In this document: positions 54,588 through 63,142 of the stretch, piece by piece
Layout: each line of letters opens with the position of its first letter
Position numbering within the stretch: position 1 is the stretch's first letter
Source: Arcobacter sp.
GTDB taxonomy: Bacteria; Campylobacterota; Campylobacteria; Campylobacterales; Sulfurimonadaceae
Direction of reading: 5' to 3'
DNA length: 64,000 nt
Assembly: GCA_024637195.1 (NCBI GenBank)
Contig: JAGXFN010000006.1
Coordinates: 1 to 64,000 of the forward strand
Made by a program: the position numbers and the translations under genes
The notes under the pieces: generated by a model
Seen by the model: only the letters and a program-made list of their open reading frames with translations
Databases searched by the model: none
What the model was told of the DNA's origin: nothing

Positions 54588-56125
54588 GCACGTTTCCTGC
54601 TAAGAAGATAAAGAAGCGCGTAGAAGATGTCATACGATCCGACAAGCAGACCCAGGGCATCCATGCTGCCGGCATAAAACAGAGATAAAAAGATGCTTCC
54701 CGTGATCAGGCGTGCAATAGAAGTCATCTGCGCCAAGAAATGCGCATCTTTGTAGAGGGCGACAAGGTGCAAGATCCCGACAAATCCCATAAAGCCAAAG
54801 ACCAGGTAGTAGTGTGAATCAAACTCAAAACCAAAAAGAGCGAAAAGGTTGGCTCCGAAGAGAATAAGTACAAGCGCCCCCAGTCCGTCGGAAGCAAAGC
54901 CGATGAGATGGTAGATCTGTAGCAGAGAGGGTGTTTTGTATACAATCTTTTGAAGGATGAAATAAGCCATTCCAGCAAGGGCCAGGATACCCGAGGCCAG
55001 CCTAACCCACCACAGTGTTACTACGTCCATATTTAAGAGTTCCGCTTCTACAAAACCGGCCAGACTCAAAGAAAAAAACATCACTCCGATGACGAGCAGC
55101 CAAAAGTGCGCAAAATATTTTGGCAATGTATAAAAATAGTTCAAGACACTCAGCGACATAAAAAGGATGCCCAGTCCGATCGCAATATGGGCATGGGCGA
55201 TGATGAGGTCATTTCGGTGGAAGAGCCATCGCAGTTCGGGGATAAAAAGGAAATTTCCTTCGATCATCACAAACAAAAAACTCCAGACAGAAACGACCAG
55301 GTAGGGTTTTTGTGAGAAGGTGATCTTGGCGTCTTTGCACCATTTGATCAGCAGCGGGGCATAGGCGAAGGTCATCCATTGAAAAATCCACTCTTCCGTG
55401 TAGGAGAGTTCCCCTCTGAATATGCGGATTGCCACAGAGAGGGTATAGGCTGCTAGAGGAAGTAACCAGAAGATGTGCCAGGCCGCTGTGAACCTCTCTT
55501 TGGCGTGGAGTTTTATCAGGAGATAAAAGAGAGGAATGATGGTAAAACTCATTCCCAGGGTATTGTCGCCATGCGGACCGGAAAGAGTCTTTTCCACCTG
55601 TCCGAAACTGGGATTCATGAGGATAAGCAGCGAGATCGGTGCAACAAAGAGCAGTGCCTTGGAAATCTTCACCCATAGAGGCGGTTGCTCATACTGTCGT
55701 ATGACTTTAAATATCGCAACGATATAAAATATTCCTGAGGCGGCCAGAATAAAGTTTAGCTCATAAGCAAAATCGTAAAAAGGAAGTCCCCTCTGCGTGC
55801 CCAAAGCAATGGAGACAACCATCATAAACAAAAAGAGATGCCATAGCAGGAAGTAGTTCCTCAGCGGAGCGACCGCGGGCTCAAGGTTAAGCTTGTCCTT
55901 GGCAAAAAGGGCGAAAGGGAGGAGCGAAAGAGCCAACATGACCGGTCCGTAGAGCATCAAGGTGATATGCAAGGAGCGTGTTCTTACCGGAGAGAGCAGA
56001 GTCTCATCCAAAAGGGTAAAGCCTAGAAGCTGCGCAGCGTAGAGCGTCCCCACTAAAACTGAAGCAAAAAAGATCCCTATCCATATAGGGATCACAGAAT
56101 TCATAAGCTTATAAAATTTTTCCAT
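54584..56125 (-). CDS. Heme-copper oxidase subunit I (CcoN)-like protein lacking the CuB site
   Basis: The 513-residue protein has about 12 membrane helices. It keeps the heme ligands of CcoN: His53 in RSLHITLMLYG (helix II) and His311/His313 in DLIIAHAHIAIG. Aligned by eye to CcoN, however, the CuB position GHN reads GDN (Asp187; His185 lies two residues earlier). The CuB His-His pair reads Gly238-Glu239 (GELSYT against HHLHYT), and the active-site Tyr of helix VII is not visible. A normal oxygen-reducing centre seems absent. A related NO reductase or a heme-binding transport partner is possible. It is sandwiched with an ABC transporter and a membrane protein. Confidence 0.75.
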   Translation of the reverse strand: MEKFYKLMNSVIPIWIGIFFASVLVGTLYAAQLLGFTLLDETLLSPVRTRSLHITLMLYGPVMLALSLLPFALFAKDKLNLEPAVAPLRNYFLLWHLFLFMMVVSIALGTQRGLPFYDFAYELNFILAASGIFYIVAIFKVIRQYEQPPLWVKISKALLFVAPISLLILMNPSFGQVEKTLSGPHGDNTLGMSFTIIPLFYLLIKLHAKERFTAAWHIFWLLPLAAYTLSVAIRIFRGELSYTEEWIFQWMTFAYAPLLIKWCKDAKITFSQKPYLVVSVWSFLFVMIEGNFLFIPELRWLFHRNDLIIAHAHIAIGLGILFMSLSVLNYFYTLPKYFAHFWLLVIGVMFFSLSLAGFVEAELLNMDVVTLWWVRLASGILALAGMAYFILQKIVYKTPSLLQIYHLIGFASDGLGALVLILFGANLFALFGFEFDSHYYLVFGFMGFVGILHLVALYKDAHFLAQMTSIARLITGSIFLSLFYAGSMDALGLLVGSYDIFYALLYLLSRKRA

Positions 56126-56738
56126 CTTTCATCCTTATAGTCTTTGTGGCATAGTTCTCAAGCTGCCTGTCATGCGAAGCAACGATCACCGTCGTACCCC
56201 AAGCTGCTGCCCGGGCAAGAAGCTCGTAAACGATGGTGCTGTTTTTTGAATCAAGACTCCCCGTCGGCTCGTCTGCAAACAGGAGACGGGGTTCGTTAAC
56301 AAGAGCGCGCGCCAGAGCTACACGCTGCCTCTGTCCGCCTGAGATCTCGTTGGGATAGCGCGAAGCCAGCTCCTTGATGCCGAGCTCCTCGAGCAGGGTA
56401 TTTATGTTTTTCTTTTTCTCTTTGAGTGCGGCGAGGGCAATGTTCTCGTAAACGCTGAGGTAGTTGATGAGATAATGAAACTGAAAGACAAAACCGATCT
56501 TGCTCTGACGGAAGTAGTCGATATTCTTTATCTCCTGCAGCGCTGTTTGTTCAAGGAAAAGCTCTCCTTCGCTGGGGTGAAGGAGAGTGGACAAGATGGA
56601 GAGAAGAGTAGACTTTCCGCTGCCGCTTTCTCCGCTTAAGAAGATGAACTCTTTCTCTTTTATTTCCAAGGAGATATCGTACAAGATCTGCTCATGTCCG
56701 TAGAAGTGCGAAATGTTATTTGCCTGGATCATGAACAT
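56109..56738 (-). CDS. LolD/MacB-type ABC transporter ATPase
   Basis: The 209-residue ATPase has Walker [11 protein letters not shown], signature [15 protein letters not shown] and Walker [13 protein letters not shown] with His at SHD. The [10 protein letters not shown] form is typical of LolD/MacB/FtsE-class ATPases that drive periplasm-facing extrusion without transporting across the inner membrane in the usual way. It overlaps the permease by 10 bases and the CcoN-like gene by 17 bases. Confidence 0.88.
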   Translation of the reverse strand: MFMIQANNISHFYGHEQILYDISLEIKEKEFIFLSGESGSGKSTLLSILSTLLHPSEGELFLEQTALQEIKNIDYFRQSKIGFVFQFHYLINYLSVYENIALAALKEKKKNINTLLEELGIKELASRYPNEISGGQRQRVALARALVNEPRLLFADEPTGSLDSKNSTIVYELLARAAAWGTTVIVASHDRQLENYATKTIRMKDGKIL

Positions 56739-57802
56739 CCTTGGTTGATCAAGATAATCGGATCTGTCTTGGAGGCTACCCAGGCAGGGATCAGACTGCC
56801 TATAAGTGCCATGAGCAAGGTTGAAACAAGGACATAAAGTGCCGTAGAAAGGGAGAGCGACCCGTTGACATAGCCTTGCAGCATCTCGATATGCGGCAGT
56901 GTTTCTAAGATCGCCAGACTCGAAAGTAAGGCAAAAAGGTAGGCCGAAAGGCTCATTATCAAGGTCTCGATAAAGAGGTTTTTGATGATAAAAAGGCGGC
57001 TTTTACCTAGAGCCCGCATGATACCGAACTCCTCGCGGCGGGAGTTGACGATCATACTCATCACCGAAGCGATCCCCATCAATCCCATGAAAAAAGCAAG
57101 CGAAGAGATGACAAAAGAGGAGTTCTCGATGATCTTGAACTGGTTATATTCCTGGACAAAGTTCTGCGTTGTCTTGACCTCTATCTCGCTGTCTAAAAGA
57201 GTGATCTTCTTTGCGATTGCTTCGGCATGGTCAGGCGTGTCGGCAGAGACGATGATAAAAGAGGCGGAGCGGCTGAAGAGTTCGCCTGCTTGAGCAATGT
57301 TCATCACAACACCTCCCTCTTCAAAACCGATATCGCTCGTGTAGACACCCGAGATCTTATAGCGCCGGTTGCCTATCTTGACACTTCTGCCCTTTAGCTG
57401 CTTGGCCAAAGTGTTGCCCAGAAGCACTTCTCCTGTCTTTGGGTAGTTCCCCCGCAAGAGTTTATAGTGCGCAAGATAGTTCTCGCTGACACCGTAAACT
57501 GCGGCAATAGGGATATGCCCGACAGGAGAGGCTCCGACGATCATGGCGTACGAAGAAGTGACATGATCCAGCGCGTCGATCTTTTCTATCAAAGAGATAT
57601 CGACATTGGAGAAAAAGGTATCCGAGATCCCTTTTTGGGTGATGATAAGGTCACCGTCGCTTTTTATCATGGTGGAGAACATCCCGATCACTCCTTGCGA
57701 AACGGAGGTGATTAGAAAGATTGCCATCACCGCAATGGCAATAGAAGAAAAGATCAGAAAACTTTTAAAAAGGTTTTTGGTAAGGGCTTTATGAAAAGTC
57801 AC
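56729..57802 (-). CDS. FtsX/MacB-type ABC transporter permease
   Basis: The 357-residue permease has the four-helix FtsX layout: one N-terminal helix, a large periplasmic domain (about 45-235, with GVYTSDIGFEEGG) and three C-terminal helices with the motif RREEFGIMRALGKSR. It is paired with the ATPase encoded next to it. In this family (LolCE, MacB) the substrates are lipoproteins, toxins or heme-related compounds. The target here is unknown. It overlaps the next upstream gene by 4 bases. Confidence 0.85.
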   Translation of the reverse strand: MTFHKALTKNLFKSFLIFSSIAIAVMAIFLITSVSQGVIGMFSTMIKSDGDLIITQKGISDTFFSNVDISLIEKIDALDHVTSSYAMIVGASPVGHIPIAAVYGVSENYLAHYKLLRGNYPKTGEVLLGNTLAKQLKGRSVKIGNRRYKISGVYTSDIGFEEGGVVMNIAQAGELFSRSASFIIVSADTPDHAEAIAKKITLLDSEIEVKTTQNFVQEYNQFKIIENSSFVISSLAFFMGLMGIASVMSMIVNSRREEFGIMRALGKSRLFIIKNLFIETLIMSLSAYLFALLSSLAILETLPHIEMLQGYVNGSLSLSTALYVLVSTLLMALIGSLIPAWVASKTDPIILINQGCS

Positions 57803-58269
57803 TGCTCAATAGCCGCTTTCAGCTCTTCTTGGGTCGAAATATAAGAGATATTTTCGACTTTTCCATCGTTGATGCGAACAAGAGTGATCTTTTCTTCGTG
57901 ATGCGGGACAAAGTCCTGGAACTGCTCTTCGTAATGCAGATAAACCGGATGTTTGTACTTTTGCATCTTCGGCAGAGCAAACATTTTGGTGATGATCGTC
58001 GGCATCTTGTTGATGTCGGCGATAAAAACGGCACGGTGTTTTGGCATATAAAAAGGGTCCATCGTGACTAAATAGTCGTTGACTAAAGCGCCCGTATCTT
58101 TTTCAAAAGCGATGACAAAAAGTCTGGTGCTTTTAGGGATCTTCATCTGACGTCCCTGTGGAGTCTCGTATTTGTAATTGTTCAGTTGGCTCAAGGGGGT
58201 AGAAGGCTTGAGCGTGTCGGCAGCAAGAAGCGAGATACCTAAGGCAAACAGGACTAAAAATCTATTCAT
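57799..58269 (-). CDS. Exported protein at the head of the CcoN-like module
   Basis: The 156-residue protein has a signal peptide (about 1-17) and a thioredoxin-like pattern (LFVIAFEKDTGALVNDYL...AVFIADIN), but no CXXC. It is rich in aromatic and His residues (HYEEQ, PHHEEK). It starts the five-gene coupled run and is probably the periplasmic partner of the transporter. No family is recognised. GGAG precedes the ATG. Confidence 0.55.
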   Translation of the reverse strand: MNRFLVLFALGISLLAADTLKPSTPLSQLNNYKYETPQGRQMKIPKSTRLFVIAFEKDTGALVNDYLVTMDPFYMPKHRAVFIADINKMPTIITKMFALPKMQKYKHPVYLHYEEQFQDFVPHHEEKITLVRINDGKVENISYISTQEELKAAIEQ

Positions 58270-58315
58270 GTGGTCTCCTTGTTGAAAATTAAAAAATAAT
58301 TATACTCTATTAAGA

Positions 58316-59086
58316 TTAATTGATTGTAATAACGGGGATTTCGCTGGGTGCTCTGTAGCGTAGTGCTATGCCATAGTATCCCAGTCCCCGGCTCACATAC
58401 ACAAGCGTCTTTTTATGGAGGTAGAGTCCTGCAAAATAGGGCTGAAAATAGTTGACGACTTTATGCAGGGGATAGATCTGTCCCCCGTGCGTATGTCCGC
58501 TGAGCTGGAGATCTATCCGATAGGAACCGATGTGCTCACTGTCTTTTGGCTGATGGGCAAGCAAGATGGTGGAGATGTTTCTGTCTAGTTTTGAAAAAAG
58601 CTCGTCTATGGGGCGTTTGATCCCCCGCACAAAGCTGTACCGGTCGCTCAGACCTACAAGCTGCAAGGCGGTATTGTTGATGTTAAGAAGTAAAATTCGA
58701 TTGTCCAGAGAGTAGATGTTGTTCTCAACGAGCTCTTTTTGCAGACTTTTAGGCCCATAAAAAATATCATGGTTACCTGTGACATAATAGGCCGGAGCCT
58801 CCAAAGCGCGAAAGGTTCTGAAGTGCCTGCGCAGCCTGAAGGCGAACGTCTGCAAGATATCGCCTGTAAAAAAAACCAAATCAGGCTTGAGGGCGTTTAT
58901 CTTTTCTACCAGAGTCTCAAGGTAGGAAATATCCAGGCTTTTTTGCAGATGCAAGTCTGAGAGCTGTACAATGCGAAGCCCCTTAAGGGCATCGTCGAAG
59001 TTTTTACATTCTAAAGATATCTCATGGAAAGGGAAGTGTTTCCACCCTCTTTGCAGTGTAGTTGGCTTTTTTATTGTTTGCTCCAA
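58316..59086 (-). CDS. Calcineurin-type metallophosphoesterase (YaeI-like)
   Basis: The 256-residue protein has the two-metal motifs SDLH, FTGDIL, GNHD, a His in LLAHQP and GHTHGGQ. The layout matches YaeI/UDP-diacylglucosamine-pyrophosphohydrolase-like or TMEM-type phosphodiesterases, but the substrate is unknown. The start is a TTG with a weak ribosome binding site and no alternative ATG. It lies alone on the minus strand. Confidence 0.82.
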   Translation of the reverse strand: MEQTIKKPTTLQRGWKHFPFHEISLECKNFDDALKGLRIVQLSDLHLQKSLDISYLETLVEKINALKPDLVFFTGDILQTFAFRLRRHFRTFRALEAPAYYVTGNHDIFYGPKSLQKELVENNIYSLDNRILLLNINNTALQLVGLSDRYSFVRGIKRPIDELFSKLDRNISTILLAHQPKDSEHIGSYRIDLQLSGHTHGGQIYPLHKVVNYFQPYFAGLYLHKKTLVYVSRGLGYYGIALRYRAPSEIPVITIN

Positions 59087-59297
59087 AGTCTCTTGTTTAG
59101 TTTAAGGCCGTCAGCTCAAAAAAGTCCTTTTTGTGCTTGAGAACGGGACCTTAGAGCGTTCTTTTATAGTCAAAAAGGCGTTTCTTCATCGCATGGCCTG
59201 TCTGTAATCTTCAGTCTTTTTGAATAGGATGAAATATTATGGCGGTTGTAAGATTAGCCGGAGATTAATAGAGAAGTTTTTGTCGCAGGTTCTTTTG

Positions 59298-59328
59298 CGC
59301 TGACTCTTTTTGAGTCTTTAGCGTTTTA
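59298..59328 (+). terminator. Hairpin with T-rich tail in the gap before the acylphosphatase gene
   Basis: CGCT and GACTC pair with GAGTC and AGCG around a TTTTT loop, followed by TTTTAATTTT. No plus-strand gene lies upstream within the 281-base gap (59087-59367), so this could end a short untranslated transcript starting after the TATTAT at about 59231-59236, or be the terminator of an undetected RNA. The rest of the gap shows no gene. Confidence 0.4.
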
Positions 59329-59367
59329 ATTTTATGTTATCATCATTACATATGAAAAGGAGTGTGC

Positions 59368-59637
59368 ATGGAAAACTACAGATTTGTCATCACGGGCAAG
59401 GTTCAGGGGGTCTGGTACCGCAAAACAGTATCGGAAAACGCCCGCAAAAAAGGTTTCAGCGGTTATGTCAAAAACCTCGAAGACGGAAGCGTGGAAGCCG
59501 GGGCCTGTCTGCGGGATGAGGAGTTTGCCTACTTCATAGAGATTCTGGAACAGGGTTCGCCCGCTTCAAGAGTCGACAGTATCGAGCAGTTTGAGAGCAA
59601 TGAAGAGTTTTCAGGCGAGTTTACTATCCGTTGTTAG
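59368..59637 (+). CDS. acyP: Acylphosphatase
   Basis: It hydrolyses acyl phosphates such as acetyl- or carbamoyl-phosphate. The 89-residue protein has the catalytic motif GKVQGVWYR (Arg18) and GYVKNLEDGSVE (Asn36), the two catalytic residues of the family. The ATG at 59368 has AAGG 7 bases upstream; the GTG two codons earlier is a weaker start. It converges with the flavoprotein gene (4-base overlap). Confidence 0.93.
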   Translation: MENYRFVITGKVQGVWYRKTVSENARKKGFSGYVKNLEDGSVEAGACLRDEEFAYFIEILEQGSPASRVDSIEQFESNEEFSGEFTIRC

Positions 59638-60875
59638 GCTCTGCTCATCTCTTTTGCCGCCAGATAGCCGCTAGCCCAGGCAAAATGGAAATTATAGCCG
59701 CCACGCCGACCGACGATATCTAGTACCTCTCCCGCAAAGTAGAGTCCCTTGCACTTTAATGATTCCATCGTTTTCTCATTTACTTCTGCGGTACTGACAC
59801 CGCCTCCGCTCACCTCTGCATGTTTGAAGCCGTGGGTATCTTTCACCTCAAAACGCCAGTCTTTTATTTTGGAGACGATCTGTTTTGCCATCTTTATGGA
59901 GAGCTCTTTGGCCAAAGTCTGAGGTGCTATCTTGGCATCTTCAAGCAAGGCATTGGCGATCTTGATGCTCAGCAGTCCCGAAAGAAGCGTTGCCATCGGG
60001 TAGGTGCCCAGACTTTGTGACAGTGACAAAAGCTGTGTGCTCAGCGCTTGGCGGTCATAGAGTGGCAGAAGGTCGAGCCCGATAGTAACACGCTGGCAGC
60101 TTAGGAGCGCTTCGGAAGCCTTCTGGGAGATGTCCAAGATGGCAAAGCCGGAGATGCCGTATTTGGTAAAAAGAATATCCCCTTTTACCGCCTGCTCTTT
60201 TTTGCCGTTGAGATAGAGGGTGACCTCGGCTTCTTGTTTGGCCCCGGAGATCTTCTCGTGAATGGATGAGTCAAGATGCAGCTGCACCAAAGCAGGGTAG
60301 GTCGGAACGATGGAGTGCCCGAAAGACTCGGCTATAACGTAGCCCTGAGCAGAGCCTCCAAGCTGTGGTGCGGCCTCGCTTCCTGTAGCAATGAGTACCC
60401 TGTCGTACTCTTTTGATACATTTTGCGCGCTATGAAGGCAGAAGGTTGCTTCTTTTTTTTCCACCCGGGTGATCGTCTGTTCGGTGAAAAGCTGCACGCC
60501 GCAGCTTTTCGCGTAGCTTTCAAAACTCAGCGCAACTGACTTGGCCTCATTTGAGAGGGGATAGGCGCGTCCGTCTTCGAGCACATTAAGAAAAAGGCCG
60601 ATGCTTTTACAAAATTTTTGAAGCTGGTCAAAGGTAAAATTTTTTAAGCAGAAATCCGTAAATTCTGGTTTCTCTCCGAAGTAGTCAACAGTGCTGAGAC
60701 GGGCATTAGAGATATTGCAACGTCCGTTTCCTGAGGCCAGGATCTTTTTGGCGGGGGCTCTGTTTTGCTCATAAAGGTGCACGCTCGCTCCCTCTTTTGC
60801 TGCGGTGATGGAGGCCATAAGACCTGCCGCGCCGCCGCCGATAATAGCTATAGTGTATGGGGTTTTGTTTTGCAT
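59634..60875 (-). CDS. BaiN/HI0933-family flavoprotein
   Basis: The 413-residue FAD protein has IIGGGAAGLMAS at the N-terminus, the family hallmark GNGRCNISN, and a C-terminal GGVSTAEVNE with FAGEVLDIVGRRGGYN. Members are flavin-dependent reductases or dehydrogenases of uncertain substrate. I chose the ATG at 60875 with AGAGGA 11 bases upstream; the ATG at 60902 has no site. It is divergent from the NYN-like gene. Confidence 0.88.
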   Translation of the reverse strand: MQNKTPYTIAIIGGGAAGLMASITAAKEGASVHLYEQNRAPAKKILASGNGRCNISNARLSTVDYFGEKPEFTDFCLKNFTFDQLQKFCKSIGLFLNVLEDGRAYPLSNEAKSVALSFESYAKSCGVQLFTEQTITRVEKKEATFCLHSAQNVSKEYDRVLIATGSEAAPQLGGSAQGYVIAESFGHSIVPTYPALVQLHLDSSIHEKISGAKQEAEVTLYLNGKKEQAVKGDILFTKYGISGFAILDISQKASEALLSCQRVTIGLDLLPLYDRQALSTQLLSLSQSLGTYPMATLLSGLLSIKIANALLEDAKIAPQTLAKELSIKMAKQIVSKIKDWRFEVKDTHGFKHAEVSGGGVSTAEVNEKTMESLKCKGLYFAGEVLDIVGRRGGYNFHFAWASGYLAAKEMSRA

Positions 60876-60906
60876 CGGAAATTGTATCCTCTTTTGCTTC
60901 ATGTGT

Positions 60907-60912
60907 TATAAT
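60907..60912 (+). promoter_or_regulatory. -10 box giving a possible leaderless transcript
   Basis: A perfect TATAAT ends 6 bases before the ATG at 60919. Transcription would start at or beside that ATG, leaving no room for a ribosome binding site. No Shine-Dalgarno sequence is visible in the intervening bases. Confidence 0.5.
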
Positions 60913-60918
60913 CTGCGT

Positions 60919-61644
60919 ATGAAAAAGATCATTATTAACAATCATTACTATGGCAAGATAGAACTTCCTGACACCAAAAGATCCTACCAGCTTTTCTCAA
61001 AAATAAAAAATGCTTTCGCTGATGGCGAGCCAATGGGCGTGCATCTGCTTTACGGTGAAAACAAGATAAAAAGCTTTGAACATTATCAGCGCGGCGGCTG
61101 CTGTGAGGAGCTTCTTGAGCTTGATCTTTATATCGAACTGGCTCAGATACTGAAGTTTTCAAGCGCGCAGGCGCAGGCTTTGAAGCAGAAGATCGAATTT
61201 GTAAACGATAATGCCCATGTTAACCTCAATATCGCAAAACGTCTGACGCTTGCCAATAAAAAGCAGGCCTCGAAAGTGCGAGAAAGCTATCTGTTTTGGG
61301 ACATAGAGAACTTCTCCAATGTGGGGCCGATGTTCACCCATATCATCGAAGCCTTTGAGATAGCCGATGAACATATCTACATCGCTTGCAATCCCGATTC
61401 GCTCTATCTTTTTAAGGCGGAGTGGGAAGCAGATCTGTATGACTATGGCAAAACACTTCACTCCTTCAACTTCACCAAGTGTGACCACGGTAAAAATGTC
61501 GCTGACGGGGTACTGCTGAAGAATTTTGAAGAGCTGGCTCCCACAGAGGCGGACGTTTATATCGTCACTTACGACAGAGAGCTAAAAGCACTTTTTCTGG
61601 CGGCCTGCGATCCCAGCAATAACCTTTATATACTTTCGAACTAA
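60919..61644 (+). CDS. NYN/PIN-like domain protein
   Basis: The 241-residue protein has a helical N-terminal half and a C-terminal half with FWDIENFSNVG, DHGKNVADGVLL and ADVYIVTYDRELKALFLAA, a spacing of Asp residues like the NYN (LabA/DUF88) RNase-type fold. The open frame upstream to 60805 is antisense to the flavoprotein gene. The ATG at 60919 lies so close to a TATAAT that the transcript may be leaderless. The target is unknown. Confidence 0.6.
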   Translation: MKKIIINNHYYGKIELPDTKRSYQLFSKIKNAFADGEPMGVHLLYGENKIKSFEHYQRGGCCEELLELDLYIELAQILKFSSAQAQALKQKIEFVNDNAHVNLNIAKRLTLANKKQASKVRESYLFWDIENFSNVGPMFTHIIEAFEIADEHIYIACNPDSLYLFKAEWEADLYDYGKTLHSFNFTKCDHGKNVADGVLLKNFEELAPTEADVYIVTYDRELKALFLAACDPSNNLYILSN

Positions 61645-61651
61645 GCGCGTT

Positions 61652-62374
61652 CTACGCGTCTAAAAAGATCTTTTTGGCGCGTTCGAGATCTTCCATCGTG
61701 TCGATACCGAAACCGGTGCTGGCCACTTTTACCATAGCAATCTTTTTGTCGTGGTAGATGGCGCGCAGCTGCTCAAGCTTCTCGATGTCTTCGATCGGTG
61801 CGTCATCGAGCATGCAGAAATCGTGAAGACTTTTTTTAGTAAAACCGTAGATACCGATATGGCCGAAATAGGTCGCACTGCCGCTGCGGTTGAAGGGGAT
61901 GGGATTACGTGAAAAGTAGATAGCGTTATGGTTGACATCCATGATCACTTTTACCAGGTTGGGATCCTGGGCTGAGTCATCGTTGACGGTGTTATAGCAG
62001 CTCGTCATGATGAAGGGAGCTTTCTGCTTTTTGAGTTCGTTTAGACGTGTGATAACGGCGTGCACAACGTCAGGCTCGATAAAGGGCTCGTCGGCCTGGA
62101 TATTGACGATGATGTCCTCGTCTTTGAGGTGAAGAAGCTGGGCGGCTTCGTTGATGCGGTCGGTTCCGCTTTTGTGCGTATCAGACGTCATTATCGCTCT
62201 GTAGCCATACTGCTCGCATAGATCGATCACTTCTTGGGAATCGGTTGCGATCGCTATATCATCCAAATGCTCTACCTGTTTTGCGGTACGAATCACCATA
62301 GGAAGACCACCGATATCGGCTAAGACTTTCTTGGGAAAACGCGAAGAAGCGAGTCGGGCAGGGATAATAATCAT
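61652..62374 (-). CDS. kdsB: 3-deoxy-manno-octulosonate cytidylyltransferase
   Basis: KdsB activates KDO with CTP for lipopolysaccharide. The 240-residue protein begins IIIPARLASSRFPKK, the nucleotide-binding start of this family, and contains VNIQADEPFIEPD and the Mg-binding D-x-x-x-D near the C-terminal FGIDTMEDLERA. It lies convergent with the NYN-like gene (7-base gap), confirming a Gram-negative envelope. Confidence 0.96.
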   Translation of the reverse strand: MIIIPARLASSRFPKKVLADIGGLPMVIRTAKQVEHLDDIAIATDSQEVIDLCEQYGYRAIMTSDTHKSGTDRINEAAQLLHLKDEDIIVNIQADEPFIEPDVVHAVITRLNELKKQKAPFIMTSCYNTVNDDSAQDPNLVKVIMDVNHNAIYFSRNPIPFNRSGSATYFGHIGIYGFTKKSLHDFCMLDDAPIEDIEKLEQLRAIYHDKKIAMVKVASTGFGIDTMEDLERAKKIFLDA

Positions 62375-62402
62375 TTTTAACCTTTGTATGGAAGAAATTT
62401 GA

Positions 62403-62408
62403 TATAAT
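62403..62408 (+). promoter_or_regulatory. -10 box for the TrmN6-like gene
   Basis: A TATAAT sits 41 bases before the CTG start, in the gap divergent from kdsB, leaving a leader of about 35 bases that contains the ribosome binding site. Confidence 0.5.
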
Positions 62409-62449
62409 CAATTTTATTTTAAAAGTATAGCTAAAAGAAGGACAAAAAA

Positions 62450-63142
62450 CTGCTTTTATACCAACCGTCAGAGGGGTATTGCTACAACAGCGATTCTATT
62501 TTTTTATACGATTTTATCTCCTCATTTAAGCTTAAAGGGCGCCTTCTTGATGTCGGAACGGGCTGCGGGATACTGGGTCTTTTGGTAGGACGCGACAATG
62601 CGGTAAGCGTGGAGGGTGTAGAGAAGCAGTGGGCATTTTGCCAGTACGCCCAAAAAAATGCCGAAGTCAATAAACTGCCATATATTATGCACCAGGGGGA
62701 CTTTTTGGCGTATGAGGATGAAAAAGGATTTGACGTTATTATCTCCAATCCTCCTTTTTATCACGAGGGCTCCTCAAAGAGTGAGAATGAGATGCGCCAT
62801 ACGGCACGCTATAACACCCATCTTCCACTCGAGCAGTTTTTTAAAAAGGTCTCGCGTCTATTGCGTCCGCGCGGCCATTTTGTCTTCTGCTATGATCCGC
62901 AGCAGTTTCAGAGCATCTGCGCGGAACTGATGAAGGTGAATCTGACGATCGAGACGGTGCAGTTCATCCATCCCAAGCGAGAGAGAAAAGCTTCCTTGGT
63001 TATGGTCCAAGCGCGCAAAAACTCGAAAGCCCTGACGGAAGTCAGAGCGCCATTTATCGCATTTGACGAGGATGAAATCTCATCAGCTGCACACATGATT
63101 TATAAAAAAGCAAGGACACACAGTATAAAATGTACCCTTTAA
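62450..63142 (+). CDS. TrmN6/YfiC-type tRNA (or small-substrate) methyltransferase, CTG start
   Basis: The 230-residue protein has LLDVGTGCGILGLL (SAM motif I) and the N6-adenine motif NPPF (100-103), as in TrmN6, which methylates A37 of tRNA-Val. No ATG, GTG or TTG lies between the in-frame stop at 62432-62434 and a CTG at 62450. AAGGA sits exactly 7 bases before that CTG, and the encoded LLYQPSEGYCYNSDS matches the family N-terminus. I therefore call CTG as the start; a TTG at 62582 would remove part of the SAM fold. The next gene overlaps by 13 bases. Confidence 0.82.
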   Translation: MLLYQPSEGYCYNSDSIFLYDFISSFKLKGRLLDVGTGCGILGLLVGRDNAVSVEGVEKQWAFCQYAQKNAEVNKLPYIMHQGDFLAYEDEKGFDVIISNPPFYHEGSSKSENEMRHTARYNTHLPLEQFFKKVSRLLRPRGHFVFCYDPQQFQSICAELMKVNLTIETVQFIHPKRERKASLVMVQARKNSKALTEVRAPFIAFDEDEISSAAHMIYKKARTHSIKCTL

